From positions 3,341,126 through 3,405,125 of the forward strand of contig NZ_AP014936.1 of the NCBI RefSeq assembly GCF_002355415.1: a stretch of DNA of 64,000 bases, read 5' to 3'. The notes beneath the pieces are model-generated. The model ran no database searches, was not told the origin of the DNA, and worked only from the letters and a program-made list of their open reading frames with translations. Positions 37,725-51,838 of this stretch are shown here, one piece after another. Every line of letters begins with the position of its first letter. Position 1 is the first letter of the stretch. A program made the position numbers and the translations under genes. Origin of the DNA: Sulfurifustis variabilis. GTDB taxonomy: Bacteria > Pseudomonadota > Gammaproteobacteria > Acidiferrobacterales > Sulfurifustaceae.

Positions 37725-38072
37725 ATGGCGCAAAATTGTCTCTTTTGCAGAATGGTTTCGGGGGAGATCAGGCCGGACGTGGTCTATCAGGACGACGAGG
37801 TCCTCGCCTTCCGCGACATCAATCCGCAGGCCCCTGTGCACGTACTCGTGATTCCCAAGCGCCACATCTCCACGCTGAACGATCTCGAGCCGGGAGACGC
37901 AACGTTGGTCGGAAAACTGTTTTTGGCCGCCCAGAGGGTGGCGCGGCAAGGGGGTGTCGCGGAGTCGGGCTATCGGACCGTCATGAACTGCAACGCCGAT
38001 GCCGGGCAATCGGTCTTCCACCTACATTTGCACGTGCTCGGCGGCCGGGTGATGGCATGGCCGCCCGGCTAG
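37725..38072 (+). CDS. hinT: Histidine-triad nucleotide-binding protein (HinT-like)
   Basis: Starting at MAQNCLFCRMVSGE after AGGAGCAGCT, the 115-residue HIT protein has the FRDINPQAPVHVLVIPKRHI region and the triad FHLHLHVLGGR. HinT proteins hydrolyse nucleoside phosphoramidates such as lysyl-AMP. It stands alone on the plus strand. Confidence 0.95.
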   Translation: MAQNCLFCRMVSGEIRPDVVYQDDEVLAFRDINPQAPVHVLVIPKRHISTLNDLEPGDATLVGKLFLAAQRVARQGGVAESGYRTVMNCNADAGQSVFHLHLHVLGGRVMAWPPG

Positions 38073-38142
38073 CGCCGGTGTTCACCCGACCGGGGATCGC
38101 AGGGTCGATCCCCTCAATCCCTTAGAATCTCACGCTCCAAGG

Positions 38143-38598
38143 CTAGAAAGGAATGTCGTCGTCGAAGTCGGGGGGCGCGCTCTTCGCACCGCCGGCCCGT
38201 GCCGGCGCCGCCTCGTAGCCGGCGGTCGATTCGGTCGCCTCGCTCGGCGCGCCGGCACCGCCACGGGAACCGAGCATCTGCATTTCATTCGCGACGATCT
38301 CGGTCGTGTAGCGTTCGTTGCCGTCCTTGTCCTGCCACTTGCGCGTCTGCAGGCGCCCCTCGACATAGATCTGTGAGCCCTTTTTCAGGTACTCCCCCGC
38401 GATTTCGGCCAGTCGGCCGAAGAACACGACCCGATGCCATTCCGTTCGCTCCTGCTTCTCGCCGGTGTTCTTGTCCTTCCACGAATCGGTCGTCGCAATC
38501 GTGACGTTGGCGATCGCCTGGCCGTTCGGTGAGTACCGCACCTCCGGGTCCCGGCCGAGGTTACCGACGAGTATCACCTTGTTGACGCCGCGTGCCAT
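38143..38598 (-). CDS. ssb: Single-stranded DNA-binding protein
   Basis: The start at 38598 gives 151 residues beginning [21 protein letters not shown]. The OB fold runs to about residue 112 ([22 protein letters not shown]), followed by a flexible Ala/Gly linker and the acidic tip [10 protein letters not shown] that recruits repair and replication partners. It covers single-stranded DNA in replication and repair; the repair gene uvrA lies nearby. Confidence 0.97.
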   Translation of the reverse strand: MARGVNKVILVGNLGRDPEVRYSPNGQAIANVTIATTDSWKDKNTGEKQERTEWHRVVFFGRLAEIAGEYLKKGSQIYVEGRLQTRKWQDKDGNERYTTEIVANEMQMLGSRGGAGAPSEATESTAGYEAAPARAGGAKSAPPDFDDDIPF

Positions 38599-38734
38599 AG
38601 ACTCCTCCAGTGGTGGTCGTACCGCTTGTGATCCGGGAGAACGGGGGAAGGCGCTAGAGTCTAGCGGCAACGTCGGGGCCGTACAATTGAGCGCTGCGGA
38701 CCGCTGAAAAAACCGCGCCGGGCCTGAACCCCGA

Positions 38735-40111
38735 TCAGGCCGGGGTCGAGTAGCGCTCGAGGGCCGCATCGTCCAACGCCGTGTCGTCGACCTTGAGATA
38801 CGCCACGCCCTCGTCCGCGATGACCGTCGCCTCCGCCACCCCCGGTATGGCGGCCAGCCGCGATGCCAGGTCGCGCGCCTCTGCCGGGGCGCGGCGGCCG
38901 ACCTGCAGCGTCCGGGTCGTGAGGCGCGCCGGTGGGGGCGTAAAGACGGCCACAAGGAACCAGACGGCCAGGAGCGCCCCGGCACCCGCGTAGACCGAGG
39001 CGAGCCCGAAGCGCCCGTGCATCCAGCCGGCGGCCGCACCCCCGACAAAGGCGCCGAAGAACTGGAACGTGCTGTAAATGCCGATGGCGGCCCCTTTTGC
39101 CGTTGACGGGGCGGTCCTGGAGATCAGCGACGGCAGCGAGGCCTCCAGTACGTTGAAACCGGTGAAAAAGAGGAACAGGGCGGCCAGCAGATACGGGAGC
39201 TCGCTGTGTCCCAGATAGAGCGCCCCCTGCGCGAGGGCGAGCGCGAGCACGCTGCCCGCGAAGACGGGGCGAAATCCGCGCGGACGCTCCCCGGCGGCAA
39301 TCAGCGGGAACAGGAATACGACGGAGGCGAGCATGAGCGGGAGGTACACGCTCCAGTGGCGCTCTCCCGGCAGCCCCGCGTAGCGAACGAGCGTCATGGG
39401 AAGGACCACGAAGGTGGCGGTCAGCACGGCGTGGAGCACGAAAATGCCGATATCGAGACGAAGCAGGGCCGGGTCGCGAAGAACGAGCAGAAATTCCGCC
39501 CGTACCGGCCGCCGCGAGCCGGCCGGGGGCCCGGCAGTCGGCGTGGGGACGGTGCCGAAAAGCACGGCCAGACCCACCCCCGCGAGGCCGGCGGTGAGCC
39601 AGAAGATCCCCGGGACGCCGATGACCGAGTCGAGCGCGGGGCCGAGCAGCAGCGAGCCGAGAAACGAGGCACCCACCGTGATACCGATGATCGCCATGGC
39701 CTTGGTGCGCACCTCCTCCCGGGTGAGGTCGGCCACGAGGGCGACGACCGCGGCGCTGATCGCCCCGGCGCCCTGCAACGCCCGGCCGACGATCACCCCG
39801 GCGATGCTGTCCGCGAGCGCGGCGATCGCGCTGCCCACCGCAAAAAGAAGAAGCCCGACCGCGATGACCGGCTTGCGACCGAGCCGGTCGGACAGCATCC
39901 CGAAGGGGATCTGAAGAAAGGCCTGCGTCAACCCGTAAACGCCGAGTGCGAGGCCCGCCAGAAAGGGCGTGTAGCCCGAAAGCCCCTCGGCGTACAGCGC
40001 GAAGACCGGCAGGATGAGAAAGAGGCCCAGCAGCCGCGTGGCGAAGATTCCCGCCAGGCCGGCGACCGAGCGGCGTTCGAGCGGGGTCAGGGGACGGGCG
40101 CGTGGGCGCAC
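38735..40111 (-). CDS. yajR: MFS transporter of the YajR type
   Basis: The 458-residue protein has twelve hydrophobic segments and the MFS loop motif [13 protein letters not shown] (about residue 72). After the last helix a soluble domain of about 65 residues ([37 protein letters not shown]) matches the ferredoxin-like YAM domain known from E. coli YajR. The transported substrate is unknown. It lies between ssb and uvrA and diverges from uvrA. Confidence 0.82.
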   Translation of the reverse strand: MRPRARPLTPLERRSVAGLAGIFATRLLGLFLILPVFALYAEGLSGYTPFLAGLALGVYGLTQAFLQIPFGMLSDRLGRKPVIAVGLLLFAVGSAIAALADSIAGVIVGRALQGAGAISAAVVALVADLTREEVRTKAMAIIGITVGASFLGSLLLGPALDSVIGVPGIFWLTAGLAGVGLAVLFGTVPTPTAGPPAGSRRPVRAEFLLVLRDPALLRLDIGIFVLHAVLTATFVVLPMTLVRYAGLPGERHWSVYLPLMLASVVFLFPLIAAGERPRGFRPVFAGSVLALALAQGALYLGHSELPYLLAALFLFFTGFNVLEASLPSLISRTAPSTAKGAAIGIYSTFQFFGAFVGGAAAGWMHGRFGLASVYAGAGALLAVWFLVAVFTPPPARLTTRTLQVGRRAPAEARDLASRLAAIPGVAEATVIADEGVAYLKVDDTALDDAALERYSTPA

Positions 40112-40224
40112 TGAGGGTCCAGGCGCGAGGCGCCTTACCTGCGTGCGCTCTCGCTTTGGTTCTTGTCCAACGGAGCGGGTATACTAGCAGGTTCGCCGCA
40201 TTTTCCGAAACCGCACGCCATCCC

Positions 40225-43079
<2,855 letters not shown>

Positions 43080-43083
<4 letters not shown>

Positions 43084-43856
43084 GCGGGCCCCGGCGCACG
43101 CCTGACGCGCCCACCCGCCGGTGCGCGTGAGGCGCGGACGCTCACCTCGCTGCCGACCCTCAGCCCCAGCAGTTCGGCAGCGCTCCCTCGGTTGACTGCC
43201 AGCTCGACCAGGCCGATCGAGTTCACGTACCAGAACGCCTCGCCGTCGGCCACGTCGGCAAACACGCGCGCCTGCGGCAGGCGGCGCCCCGCAGCCTCCA
43301 GGACAGCGTGCGCCGGTACCGCGCACGCCCGCAGACCGGTCATGGCGTTGCCATAATGGTCGATGTAGACGACCTGAGGGAGGTCATCCGGCCAGGGGGC
43401 GCCTTGGGGTGGGGTCAGCACTGCCGGCGCGCTCTCCGGCTCGATCCGGCGGGCGAGCAGGGCGGCTGCGGGTGCGAACAGGTCACGGCCGTGAAAGCTC
43501 GTGGACAGCCGCCCCGGGCGCCACGTGATCGCGCGCACCTCGGCGCTCGGGGCGCGGCGGGCCACGATCTCGAAGAGGCCGTTGTCCGGACCCACATAGG
43601 TCCGTCCCTCCGCCCGCAGGACCACGGGACGCCGGGATCCACCCACCCCGGGGTCGACCACGCAGACAAACACGGTCCCGGACGGAAACTCCGCGGCAAG
43701 GGCCGGCAGGAAGTAGGCGCCCGCCCGCACGTCGAACCGCGGGACCGTATGCAACAGGTCGATCACCGGGACACCGGGCGCGTCCCGGGCGAGCACCGCA
43801 TGAACCTGCCCGACATAGGGATCGGCGGCGCCGAAATCGGTATAGAGGACGATCAC
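43080..43856 (-). CDS. SAM hydrolase (SAM hydroxide adenosyltransferase, DUF62)
   Basis: The 258-residue protein begins [18 protein letters not shown] and has [43 protein letters not shown] and [15 protein letters not shown], the markers of the fluorinase/duf62 family. Most bacterial members split SAM into adenosine and methionine using a hydroxide. Its physiological purpose is unclear. It converges on uvrA, overlapping its end by 4 bases. Confidence 0.88.
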
Positions 43857-43924
43857 CGTCCCATCTTACCTGCCCGGCTCAACCGCTTCAGTCGCATTCC
43901 CGGGAGCCGGGCGCGTGCAGACAC

Positions 43925-43949
43925 AAAAAAGCCGGGGCTCGCCCGGCTT
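43925..43949 (-). terminator. Intrinsic terminator after rplQ
   Basis: On the minus strand AAGCCGGG and CCCGGCTT form a stem followed by TTTTTTGTGT, 25 bases after the rplQ stop. It ends the alpha operon. Confidence 0.85.
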
Positions 43950-43973
43950 CATTGTGTCAAAGCAGAGGCGGAA

Positions 43974-44429
43974 TCAGGTGCTCGCGCCGGTCTCGGCCGA
44001 CTGCTCCGCCGTGGCCTTCTTGCGGGGCTTGCGGGCCTTCTTCTCGGGCTCGGCCGCAGGCTTTTGGGCGGCGGCCTGCTCCACGAGCTGGACGAATGCC
44101 ATGGGCGCGGCATCGCCGGCCCGGTAGCCTGACTTGAGGATGCGCAGATACCCGCCCGGACGGCTCTTGAACCGCGGCCCCAGGTCCTCGAACAGCTTCA
44201 CCACCACATCGCGGTCGCGCAGCCGGTTGAACGCAAGGCGGCGGTTGGCGAGCGTCGGCGTCTTGCCGAGGGTAATGAGCGGCTCCGCGACGCGGCGCAG
44301 CTCCTTCGCCTTCGGAAGGGTGGTCTCGATGGTCTCGTAGCGCAGCAGCGAGCAGGCCATGTTGCGGAGCATGGCGTTGCGGTGGCTGCTGGTGCGGTTC
44401 AGCTTACGGCCGCTCTTGCGGTGGCGCAT
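43974..44429 (-). CDS. rplQ: 50S ribosomal protein L17
   Basis: [21 protein letters not shown] opens a 151-residue L17. Residues 1 to about 118 match the family; the last 33 are an Ala/Lys/Glu-rich extension ([22 protein letters not shown]) not present in the shorter E. coli form. L17 lines the area near the peptide exit. It ends the alpha operon, 16 bases after rpoA. Confidence 0.97.
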   Translation of the reverse strand: MRHRKSGRKLNRTSSHRNAMLRNMACSLLRYETIETTLPKAKELRRVAEPLITLGKTPTLANRRLAFNRLRDRDVVVKLFEDLGPRFKSRPGGYLRILKSGYRAGDAAPMAFVQLVEQAAAQKPAAEPEKKARKPRKKATAEQSAETGAST

Positions 44430-44445
44430 GGTTCAGCCTCTTCTC

Positions 44446-45444
44446 TCAGGACGCCTTCTCGCCCGCCCGGAGGGCAGCCGGCGGCCAGCTTTCGAGCTTC
44501 ATGCCGAGCGACAGCCCGTGCTGGGCCAGCACGTCCTTGATCTCGGTGAGCGACTTCTTCCCGAGGTTCGGCGTCTTCAGGAGCTCGAACTCGGTCTTTT
44601 GGATCAAGTCGCCGATGTAAAAGATGTTCTCGGCCTTGAGACAGTTGGCCGAGCGAACGGTCAGCTCGAGGTCGTCGATCGGCCGCAGCAGCAGCGGGTC
44701 CATTTCCGGCTCGCGCTTCTGCTCCTCCCGGCTCTCCGGGCTCTTGAGGTCGACGAAGATCGAGATCTGATCCTGGAGGATGTTCGCGGCGCGGCGCACC
44801 GCCTCCTCGGGATCGATCGAGCCGTTGGTCTCGATGTCGAGGACGAGTTTGTCAAGGTCGGTCCGCTGCTCGACGCGGGCATTCTCCACGGTATAGGAGA
44901 CGCGTCGGATCGGGCTGAACGAGGCATCGAGCTGCATCGAGCCGATTGCGCGTCCACCCTCGGTCGGCAGGCGCGCCGAAACCGGCTGATAGCCGCGACC
45001 GCGGTTGACCTTGAGCTCCATGCTCAGCGTCACCGGCTTCGTGAGCGTTGCGATGACGTGGTTCGGGTCCACGACCTCGATGTCGTGATCGAGCGTGATG
45101 TCGCCCGCCGTCACCAGGCCCGGGCCCTTCTTGCTGAGGCGCAACATCGCCTCGTCGCGCCCGTGCATGGTCAGCGCAAGCGACTTGAGGTTCAGCAGGA
45201 TCTCGATCACGTCCTCCTGCACGCCCTCGATGGTCGAGTATTCGTGCAGGACGCCATCGATCTTGACCTCGGTGATCGCCGCACCGGGCATCGACGAGAG
45301 CAGGATGCGACGCAGTGCGTTGCCGAGCGTGTAGCCGAAGCCGCGCTCGAGAGGCTCGAGCATGATCTTGGCGTGCGTGGGCGAAAGCGTCTCGACGTTG
45401 ACGTGACGCGGCTTCAGGAATTCAGTGGCGGTACTCTGCACCAT
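44446..45444 (-). CDS. rpoA: RNA polymerase alpha subunit
   Basis: The 332-residue protein has the dimerisation N-terminal domain ([21 protein letters not shown]) and the C-terminal domain that touches UP elements and activators ([22 protein letters not shown], containing the key Arg; [16 protein letters not shown]). It follows rpsD and precedes rplQ as in other gammaproteobacteria. Confidence 0.98.
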   Translation of the reverse strand: MVQSTATEFLKPRHVNVETLSPTHAKIMLEPLERGFGYTLGNALRRILLSSMPGAAITEVKIDGVLHEYSTIEGVQEDVIEILLNLKSLALTMHGRDEAMLRLSKKGPGLVTAGDITLDHDIEVVDPNHVIATLTKPVTLSMELKVNRGRGYQPVSARLPTEGGRAIGSMQLDASFSPIRRVSYTVENARVEQRTDLDKLVLDIETNGSIDPEEAVRRAANILQDQISIFVDLKSPESREEQKREPEMDPLLLRPIDDLELTVRSANCLKAENIFYIGDLIQKTEFELLKTPNLGKKSLTEIKDVLAQHGLSLGMKLESWPPAALRAGEKAS

Positions 45445-45470
45445 GGGCGATCCTCGTGACGATCCGTGAA

Positions 45471-46097
45471 CTACTTCGAGTAGAGCGCGACGACCAGCGC
45501 CTCGTTGATGTCCGAGGGCAGATCGGAACGTTCGGGGGCATTCTTGAACACGCCCTTCATGGCCTTGACGTCGACCTCGAGCCAGTCGGGGAATCCGCGC
45601 TGCTCGGCGGCCTCGATCGCCGCTTTCACCCGCAGCTGATCGCGCGCCGCGCCGGCGATCTCGACCGCGTCGTTCGGCCGGACCTGATAGGACGGCACGT
45701 TCACGCGCTTGCCGTTCACCATGACACCGTTGTGACGGACGAGCTGGCGCGCCTCGTCACGGGAAATCCCGAAGCCCATTCGATAAACGACGTTGTCCAG
45801 GCGGCTCTCCAGGAGCTTGAGGAGATCGACGCCCGTCGAGCCCTTGTGGCGCGCGGCTTCCTGGTAGTAGCTCTCGAATTGACGCTCGAGCACGCCGTAG
45901 ATCCGGCGCAGCTTCTGTTTCTCGCGCAGCTGCAGGCCGTAGTCCGAGACGCGCGTGCGGCGCTGGCCGTGCTGGCCGGGCGCGTACGTCCGCTTCTCGA
46001 CCGGGCACCGGTCGGTAAAGCACTTCTCGCCCTTGAGGAAAAGCTTGCCACCCTCTCGGCGGCACAAGCGGCACTTGGCATCGGTATAGCGCGCCAC
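45471..46097 (-). CDS. rpsD: 30S ribosomal protein S4 (zinc-binding form)
   Basis: The 208-residue S4 nucleates 30S assembly and can repress its operon. Unlike E. coli S4, its N-terminus carries the zinc set of cysteines (CRLC at 9-12, then C26 and C31), the C+ form. The S4 RNA-binding domain is at about 100-160 ([22 protein letters not shown]). Confidence 0.97.
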   Translation of the reverse strand: MARYTDAKCRLCRREGGKLFLKGEKCFTDRCPVEKRTYAPGQHGQRRTRVSDYGLQLREKQKLRRIYGVLERQFESYYQEAARHKGSTGVDLLKLLESRLDNVVYRMGFGISRDEARQLVRHNGVMVNGKRVNVPSYQVRPNDAVEIAGAARDQLRVKAAIEAAEQRGFPDWLEVDVKAMKGVFKNAPERSDLPSDINEALVVALYSK

Positions 46098-46114
46098 GGT
46101 CTACCCTCTCGTTC

Positions 46115-46516
46115 TCAGACCCGACGCCGCTTCGCGGGTCGGCACCCGTTGTGCGGAATCGAAGTCACGTCGATGATGTTGCTGATTTCGTATCCGAGCG
46201 CATGCAGAGCGCGTACCGCGGACTCGCGGCCCGGTCCGGGACCCTTGATGCGCACTTCGAGCGAACGCACGCCGTACTCCTGGGCGGCGCGACCGGCCTT
46301 GTCGGCTGCCACCTGGGCCGCGAACGGCGTGCTCTTGCGCGAGCCCTTGAAGCCCGCGTTGCCGCAGGTGGCCCACGAGAGGACGTTGCCCTGCCGGTCG
46401 GTGATCGAGATGATCGTGTTGTTGAACGAGGCGTGCACGTGCACGACGCCCTCGGACACGTTCTTCTTGGCGCGCTTCTTGGCCTTCGCGGCCCCCGTTT
46501 CAGTCGGTCCTGCCAT
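46115..46516 (-). CDS. rpsK: 30S ribosomal protein S11
   Basis: The 133-residue S11 has [19 protein letters not shown] and the C-terminal [19 protein letters not shown]. It forms part of the platform near the Shine-Dalgarno helix. It lies between rpsM and rpsD. Confidence 0.97.
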   Translation of the reverse strand: MAGPTETGAAKAKKRAKKNVSEGVVHVHASFNNTIISITDRQGNVLSWATCGNAGFKGSRKSTPFAAQVAADKAGRAAQEYGVRSLEVRIKGPGPGRESAVRALHALGYEISNIIDVTSIPHNGCRPAKRRRV

Positions 46517-46528
46517 AAGTCACCTTTT

Positions 46529-46906
46529 CTACTTTGCCGGCGCGGCCGCTTTGCGGATCACGCCCTTGCGCGGGCCCTTGCGGGTACGCGCGTTGGTCCG
46601 GGTGCGCTGACCGCGTACGGGCAGCCCACGCCGGTGTCGCAGGCCGCGGTACGTGCCGAGGTCCATGAGGCGCTTGATGTTCATCGACACCTGGCGTCGC
46701 AGGTCGCCCTCGACGGTGATCTTCGCCACCTCGAGACGCAGGCGGTCCACTTCGGCCTCGGTAAGGTCCTTGACCTTGGTCGAGCCGCTTACTCCGGCCG
46801 CCTGGCAGAGCTGCTTGGCGGTCGTGCGGCCGATCCCGAAGATCGAGGTGAGCCCGATTTCGATGTGCTTCTGGTTGGGTATGTTGATGTTGGCTATGCG
46901 AGCCAT
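46529..46906 (-). CDS. rpsM: 30S ribosomal protein S13
   Basis: The 125-residue S13 starts [21 protein letters not shown] and ends in a basic tail ([15 protein letters not shown]) that reaches toward P-site tRNA. It bridges the 30S head to the 50S subunit. Confidence 0.97.
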   Translation of the reverse strand: MARIANINIPNQKHIEIGLTSIFGIGRTTAKQLCQAAGVSGSTKVKDLTEAEVDRLRLEVAKITVEGDLRRQVSMNIKRLMDLGTYRGLRHRRGLPVRGQRTRTNARTRKGPRKGVIRKAAAPAK

Positions 46907-47015
46907 TCACTGCCTCCGCCCGCAGACCGGCCGCGGGGAAACGCGCAAAGATACTTGCGTAATCCGTTTAAATCAACCTTTTACGTCGCTTTGGGCCCGC
47001 GATCGGCGTCCCCGC

Positions 47016-47129
47016 TCAGCCCTGCCGCTGCTTGTGCGTGGGGTCGGAACAGATGACGCGGACCACGCGCTTGCGCCGCACGATCTTGCAGTTGCGGCAC
47101 ATTTTCTTGACTGATGCTCTGACTTTCAT
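47016..47129 (-). CDS. rpmJ: 50S ribosomal protein L36
   Basis: I translated this 37-residue gene by hand: [20 protein letters not shown], then [18 protein letters not shown]11, C14, C27 and H32 form the zinc site, so this is the zinc-dependent type. It lies between secY and rpsM; no adk or infA gene intervenes. Confidence 0.95.
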   Translation of the reverse strand: MKVRASVKKMCRNCKIVRRKRVVRVICSDPTHKQRQG

Positions 47130-47156
47130 GACCCAATCCCCAATGCGTGTCCAGAC

Positions 47157-48506
47157 TTATCGCGGAATCCCCATGCCGCCCCCGGTCAGGTTCGCCTTGC
47201 GCAGCAGACTCTCGTACTGCCGCGACATCAGGTGGGCCTGTACCTGCGACATGAAATCCATGCTCACGACCACGACGATCAGCAGCGAGGTGCCGCCGAA
47301 ATAGAACGGCACGTTCCAGCGCACGATCATGAACTCGGGCAGCAGGCACACCAGCGTCACATAAATGGCGCCGACCAGCGTAAGCCGCGTCATGACCCCG
47401 TCCACGTATTGCGCCGTCTGCTCGCCGGGCCTGATTCCCGGGATGAATGCCCCTGACTTCTTCAGGTTATCGGCCGTCTCCTTCGGGTTGAAGACGAGCG
47501 CCGTATAGAAGAAGCAGAAGAAGATGATCGCCGCCGCGTACAGCACGACATAGATCGGCTGCCCCGGCGAAAGCGTCGTCGCCAGGTCGCGCAACCAGCC
47601 CATCCCCTCGGCCTGTCCGAACCAGCTCGCCACCGTCGCCGGCATGAGGATGATGCTCGAGGCGAAGATCGGGGGGATCACGCCCGCCATGTTGATCTTG
47701 AGCGGGAGGTGACTGCTGGCACCCGCGAGCATGCGCCGACCTTGCTGGCGCTTGGCGTAGTTCACGGTGATCCGCCGTTGACCGCGCTCGACCAGCACCA
47801 CGAACCAGGTGACGCCCAGGGCGATCGCGAAGAGCAGCAGCGCGAACAGCGGCTGGAACGTCCCGCGGCCGACGAGCTCCAGCGTCTGTCCGATCGCGCT
47901 CGGCAGCCCGGCCACGATGCCCGCGAAGATGATCATCGAGATGCCGTTGCCGATGCCGCGTTCCGTGACCTGCTCGCCGAGCCACATGAGGAACATCGTG
48001 CCCGTGACGAGCGTGATCACCGTCATCAGCTTGAACCCGATGCCCGGCGCCATGACCACGGGCAGCCCGCCCGCCTGCTGGCTTTCCAGGGCGATCGCGA
48101 TGCCGAGCGCCTGGACCGTTGCCAGAATCACCGTCCCGTACCGGGTGTACTGCGTGATCTTGCGCCGCCCCGACTCGCCTTCCTTGCGCAGCTGTTCGAG
48201 CGCCGGGATGGCCGACGACATCAGCTGCATGATGATGGACGCCGAAATGTACGGCATGATTCCGAGCGCCAGCACCGAGAAGCGCTCGAGCGCGCCGCCC
48301 GAGAACATGTTGAAGAGCCCGACAATGGAGCTCTGGGTGCCCTCGAACAGCTCGCGCAGCGCGACCGGATTGATGCCGGGCACCGGAATATAGGTACCGA
48401 TCCGGTAGACGACGAGCGCCCCGAGAAGGAAGAGGATTCGCTGCTTGAGATCGGTGAGCTTGCCGAGGCCGCCCAACGCTCCCACGCGCGCTGCAGAACT
48501 CGCCAT
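47157..48506 (-). CDS. secY: Preprotein translocase channel subunit SecY
   Basis: The 449-residue membrane protein has ten predicted helices and the SecY landmarks [10 protein letters not shown] in the plug region, [13 protein letters not shown]-like text ([17 protein letters not shown]) and the cytoplasmic loop region [13 protein letters not shown]. It forms the SecYEG protein-export pore. Its ATG shares a base with the rplO stop. Confidence 0.97.
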   Translation of the reverse strand: MASSAARVGALGGLGKLTDLKQRILFLLGALVVYRIGTYIPVPGINPVALRELFEGTQSSIVGLFNMFSGGALERFSVLALGIMPYISASIIMQLMSSAIPALEQLRKEGESGRRKITQYTRYGTVILATVQALGIAIALESQQAGGLPVVMAPGIGFKLMTVITLVTGTMFLMWLGEQVTERGIGNGISMIIFAGIVAGLPSAIGQTLELVGRGTFQPLFALLLFAIALGVTWFVVLVERGQRRITVNYAKRQQGRRMLAGASSHLPLKINMAGVIPPIFASSIILMPATVASWFGQAEGMGWLRDLATTLSPGQPIYVVLYAAAIIFFCFFYTALVFNPKETADNLKKSGAFIPGIRPGEQTAQYVDGVMTRLTLVGAIYVTLVCLLPEFMIVRWNVPFYFGGTSLLIVVVVSMDFMSQVQAHLMSRQYESLLRKANLTGGGMGIPR

Positions 48507-48940
48507 CAGTCTTCGACCTTGCCGCCCGCCTGCTCGATCGCCGCCCGGGCGCCCTTACTCACAGCGATTCCTTTGAGCGTGACGGCGCGCTCGATCTTGC
48601 CGGACAGGTACACCTTCGCGCGCAGGGACTGCGCCCCCGCCAGGTTCCTCGCCTTGAGGGCATTAAGATCGATCACCTCGTCCTTCAGGCGTGCCAGGTC
48701 GCCGAGCCGCACCTCTGCGGTATCGCCCGCCGAGAGGGAATTGAAGCCCCGCTTCGGGAGCCGGCGCTGAAGCGGCATCTGGCCACCCTCGAAGCCGACC
48801 TTGTGGAAGCCGCCGGCACGCGCCCGCTGCCCCTTGTGCCCGCGACCGGAAGTCTTGCCGAGGCCGGAGCCGATACCGCGTCCCAGACGCTTGGGGCTCT
48901 GCTTGGCGCCCGCGGCGGGCTTGAGGGTGTTCAGGCGCAT
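48506..48940 (-). CDS. rplO: 50S ribosomal protein L15
   Basis: Starting at [20 protein letters not shown] (48940), the 144-residue L15 contains [21 protein letters not shown] start at 48955 would overlap rpmD and lacks support. L15 is a late-assembly protein of the large subunit. Confidence 0.96.
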   Translation of the reverse strand: MRLNTLKPAAGAKQSPKRLGRGIGSGLGKTSGRGHKGQRARAGGFHKVGFEGGQMPLQRRLPKRGFNSLSAGDTAEVRLGDLARLKDEVIDLNALKARNLAGAQSLRAKVYLSGKIERAVTLKGIAVSKGARAAIEQAGGKVED

Positions 48941-48941
48941 C

Positions 48942-49133
48942 TCAGACCTCCTCACACTTCACCAGGTACGCGACCTCGCGGACCATGCCGCGGATCGCCG
49001 GAGTGTCCTCCAGTTCGCGCGAATCCCGCTGGCGCCGCAGCCCGAGGCCGCGGACACAGGCCTGATGGCGCTTGCCCGTTCCGAACGGGCTGCGCATCAG
49101 CGTAACGCGTATACGTTTCTTGATTTCGCTCAT
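48942..49133 (-). CDS. rpmD: 50S ribosomal protein L30
   Basis: This 63-residue gene reads [20 protein letters not shown], then [19 protein letters not shown], ending YLVKCEEV. It ends one base before the rplO start and follows rpsE, as in the spc operon. Confidence 0.96.
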   Translation of the reverse strand: MSEIKKRIRVTLMRSPFGTGKRHQACVRGLGLRRQRDSRELEDTPAIRGMVREVAYLVKCEEV

Positions 49134-49144
49134 GGGGTTACGCC

Positions 49145-49657
49145 TCACTCTGCCGTCAGGTCCTCGACCCGCTTGCCGCGCTTCGCGGCGACCTGAGCCG
49201 GGCTGTGGACGGCGCGCAGGCCGTTCACCGTGGCGCGCACGACGTTCACGGGATTGCGCGAGCCGATGCACTTGGCGAGCACGTCCTGCACGCCCGCCAC
49301 CTCGAACACGGCACGCATGGCACCGCCGGCGATGATCCCCGTGCCCACCGATGCCGGCTTCATGACGACCCGGGCCGACCCATGACGCGCGACCACGGCG
49401 TGATGCAGCGTCGGGCCCTTGAGCTCCACCTTCACCAGATTGCGGCGCGCGGCTTCCATCGCCTTCGCTACCGCGGCCGGGACCTCGCGGGCCTTGCCGG
49501 AGCCGATACCGACGCGGCCGGCGCCGTCGCCCACGACGGTCAGCGCCGAAAAGCCGAACTGCCGGCCGCCTTTGACGACCTTCGCGACCCGCCGGATGCT
49601 GATGAGCTTCTCCTGCAGATTGTCGCCGCGGCCTTCCTGCTCGATGAATGCGCTCAC
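49145..49657 (-). CDS. rpsE: 30S ribosomal protein S5
   Basis: The start is GTG at 49657 after AAGGAG. The 170-residue S5 has [19 protein letters not shown] (double-stranded RNA-binding domain) and [16 protein letters not shown]. It affects decoding accuracy. Confidence 0.97.
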   Translation of the reverse strand: MSAFIEQEGRGDNLQEKLISIRRVAKVVKGGRQFGFSALTVVGDGAGRVGIGSGKAREVPAAVAKAMEAARRNLVKVELKGPTLHHAVVARHGSARVVMKPASVGTGIIAGGAMRAVFEVAGVQDVLAKCIGSRNPVNVVRATVNGLRAVHSPAQVAAKRGKRVEDLTAE

Positions 49658-49666
49658 GTTGACTCC

Positions 49667-50023
49667 TTAAAATTCCAGGCCGTTCTCGCGCGCGGCATCG
49701 GCCAGGGCCTTCACTCGCCCGTGGTACCGGAAGCCGGAGCGGTCGAACGCCACCCGCTTGATGCCCGCCGCCACCGCCTTTTCGGCAATGCGCTTGCCCA
49801 CGAGCTTGGCCGCCTCGACGTTGCCGCCGTGTTTCAGGCTGGCCCGCAGTTCGCGCTCGAGCGTCGAGGCTGCCGCAAGCACGCGGCCGCCGGTCGCGTC
49901 CACGATCTGGGCGTAGATGTGCCGCGGGGTGCGATGCACGCACAGCCGCTCCACGTTGAAACCCCGGATGCGGCGCCGGGTGCGGCCGGCGCGCCGCTCG
50001 CGCTTTTCGATCTGGATGCCCAT
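49667..50023 (-). CDS. rplR: 50S ribosomal protein L18
   Basis: The 118-residue L18 begins [20 protein letters not shown] and ends [15 protein letters not shown]. It binds 5S rRNA with L5 and L25. Confidence 0.97.
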   Translation of the reverse strand: MGIQIEKRERRAGRTRRRIRGFNVERLCVHRTPRHIYAQIVDATGGRVLAAASTLERELRASLKHGGNVEAAKLVGKRIAEKAVAAGIKRVAFDRSGFRYHGRVKALADAARENGLEF

Positions 50024-50025
50024 GG

Positions 50026-50559
50026 CTACTTCTTCTTCGCCTCTTTACGCACGATATGCTCGTCGGTGTAGCGCACGCCCTTGCCCTTGTACGGCTCCGG
50101 CGGGCGGAAGCCGCGGATCTCGGCCGCAACCTGACCGACGGCCTGCTTGTCGGATCCCCGGACGACGATGTTGGTCTGGTCCGGGCACTCGATGGTGATC
50201 CCTTCCGGAATGGCGTACGCGATCGGGTGCGAGTAGCCGAGCGTCAGGTTCAGCTTCTTGCCCTGTACGGCCGCGCGGAAGCCGACGCCCACGATGGTCA
50301 GCTTCTTCTCGAATCCCTTGGTGACGCCCTGCACCATGTTGCTCACCAGGGCGCGCGTCGTGCCGGAGACCGCGCGCGCGAGCGGCGAGTCGCCCTGGCG
50401 TTCGACGCGCAGGCTGCCGTCGCTCTGGCTCAGCTTGACGAGCGGGTGCAACGCCTGGCTCAACTGGCCCTTCGGACCCTTGACGCTCACCATGGTGCCG
50501 GCGAGCTTGACCTCGACCCCCTTCGGGATCGCGACCGGATTCTTTGCCACCCTCGACAT
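50026..50559 (-). CDS. rplF: 50S ribosomal protein L6
   Basis: The 177-residue L6 has both related domains and the signature [20 protein letters not shown] at the end. It lies near the factor-binding site. Two bases separate it from rplR. Confidence 0.97.
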   Translation of the reverse strand: MSRVAKNPVAIPKGVEVKLAGTMVSVKGPKGQLSQALHPLVKLSQSDGSLRVERQGDSPLARAVSGTTRALVSNMVQGVTKGFEKKLTIVGVGFRAAVQGKKLNLTLGYSHPIAYAIPEGITIECPDQTNIVVRGSDKQAVGQVAAEIRGFRPPEPYKGKGVRYTDEHIVRKEAKKK

Positions 50560-50569
50560 GGTCGATTCC

Positions 50570-50962
50570 TTACGAAACGAAGCAGATCAGTTCGCCGCCG
50601 AGGCCCGCCTTGCGCGCGGCACGCTCGGTCATCACGCCCTTGGACGTGGACACGATTGCGATACCGAGACCGCCGGCGACCCGGGGAAGCGCCTGCTTGC
50701 CCCGATACAGACGCCGGCCGGGCACGCTGGCGCGTTCGAGCCGCTCAATCACGGGCTGACCGCCGAAGTACTTGAGCTTGATCTCGAGCGTGGCCTTCGC
50801 GCCGTCGCGCGATTCCGCGTAGTCCTCGATGTACCCCTCTTCCTTCAGCACCTGAGCGATCGCGCGCTTCACGCGCGAAGCCGGCATGCGCACGGACACC
50901 TTCTCCGCCCGCTGGCCGTTGCGAATGCGGGTGAGCATGTCGGCAATGGGATCGGTCATCAT
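50570..50962 (-). CDS. rpsH: 30S ribosomal protein S8
   Basis: The 130-residue S8 begins [21 protein letters not shown]; either of two adjacent ATGs could start it. It ends [16 protein letters not shown]8 binds helix 21 of 16S rRNA and can repress the spc operon in E. coli. Confidence 0.97.
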   Translation of the reverse strand: MMTDPIADMLTRIRNGQRAEKVSVRMPASRVKRAIAQVLKEEGYIEDYAESRDGAKATLEIKLKYFGGQPVIERLERASVPGRRLYRGKQALPRVAGGLGIAIVSTSKGVMTERAARKAGLGGELICFVS

Positions 50963-50978
50963 GTTTGTTTCCCCTCTC

Positions 50979-51284
50979 CTACCAGCTGGCCTTGACCACG
51001 CCCGGCGCCTCGCCGCGCATCATGACCTCGCGCAGCTTGTTCCGGGACAGGCCGAACTTGCGGTAGTAGCCGCGCGGCCGGCCCGTCAGGCGGCAGCGGT
51101 TGCGCCCGCGGCTGGCGCTCGAGTCCCGCGGCAGCTTCTGCAACGCGAGCATGGCCGCCTCCCGCTCCTCGGCGGAGGCCTTCGTGTTCTTCACCTTCTC
51201 GCGCAGCTCCGCGCGGCGCGCGGCGTACTTCTTCGCGAGCTCGCGGCGGCGCTTGTCGCGCTCGATCATCGATTTCTTGGCCAT
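50979..51284 (-). CDS. rpsN: 30S ribosomal protein S14 (zinc-free long form)
   Basis: The 101-residue S14 starts [20 protein letters not shown] and ends [12 protein letters not shown]. It lacks the CxxC pairs of the short zinc form, so it is the C- type common in proteobacteria. Confidence 0.97.
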   Translation of the reverse strand: MAKKSMIERDKRRRELAKKYAARRAELREKVKNTKASAEEREAAMLALQKLPRDSSASRGRNRCRLTGRPRGYYRKFGLSRNKLREVMMRGEAPGVVKASW

Positions 51285-51287
51285 CGT

Positions 51288-51827
51288 CTAGCTCCGGAGC
51301 GGGAAGCTGAAGCCCTCGAGCAGCGCCCGGGCCTCCTCGTCGTTCTTCGCGCTCGTGGTGATCGTGACATCCAGTCCCCGGACCGCGTCGACCTTGTCGA
51401 AGTCGATCTCGGGGAAAATGATCTGCTCCTTGATGCCGAGCGAGTAGCTGCCGCGCCCGTCGAACGAACGGGAAGGCATGCCGCGGAAATCACGGATGCG
51501 CGGGATCGCCACGTTGATCAGGCGGTCAAGGAACTCGTACATGCGTGCGCCGCGCAGCGTCACCTTGCAGCCGATCGGCCATCCCTCGCGCAGCTTGAAG
51601 TTGGCGATCGACTTGCGCGCGCGCGTCATCGCCGGCTTCTGCCCGCTGATCTGCGCGAGATCGTTCATCGCGTGCTCGATCACCTTCTTGTCGGCCATCG
51701 CCTCGCCCACGCCCATGTTGAGCGTGATCTTGGTGAGCCGCGGGACCTGCATCACGTTCGCGTACCCGAAGCGCTGCATCAGCGCGGGGACGACGGTCTT
51801 TCGATAGTGCTCTTGCAGCCTGGCCAT
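51288..51827 (-). CDS. rplE: 50S ribosomal protein L5
   Basis: Starting at [20 protein letters not shown] (51827), L5 has 179 residues; a start at 51842 would overlap rplX. It contains [10 protein letters not shown] and [21 protein letters not shown]5 binds 5S rRNA and contacts P-site tRNA. Confidence 0.97.
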   Translation of the reverse strand: MARLQEHYRKTVVPALMQRFGYANVMQVPRLTKITLNMGVGEAMADKKVIEHAMNDLAQISGQKPAMTRARKSIANFKLREGWPIGCKVTLRGARMYEFLDRLINVAIPRIRDFRGMPSRSFDGRGSYSLGIKEQIIFPEIDFDKVDAVRGLDVTITTSAKNDEEARALLEGFSFPLRS

Positions 51828-51838
51828 GGTTGTCGCCT

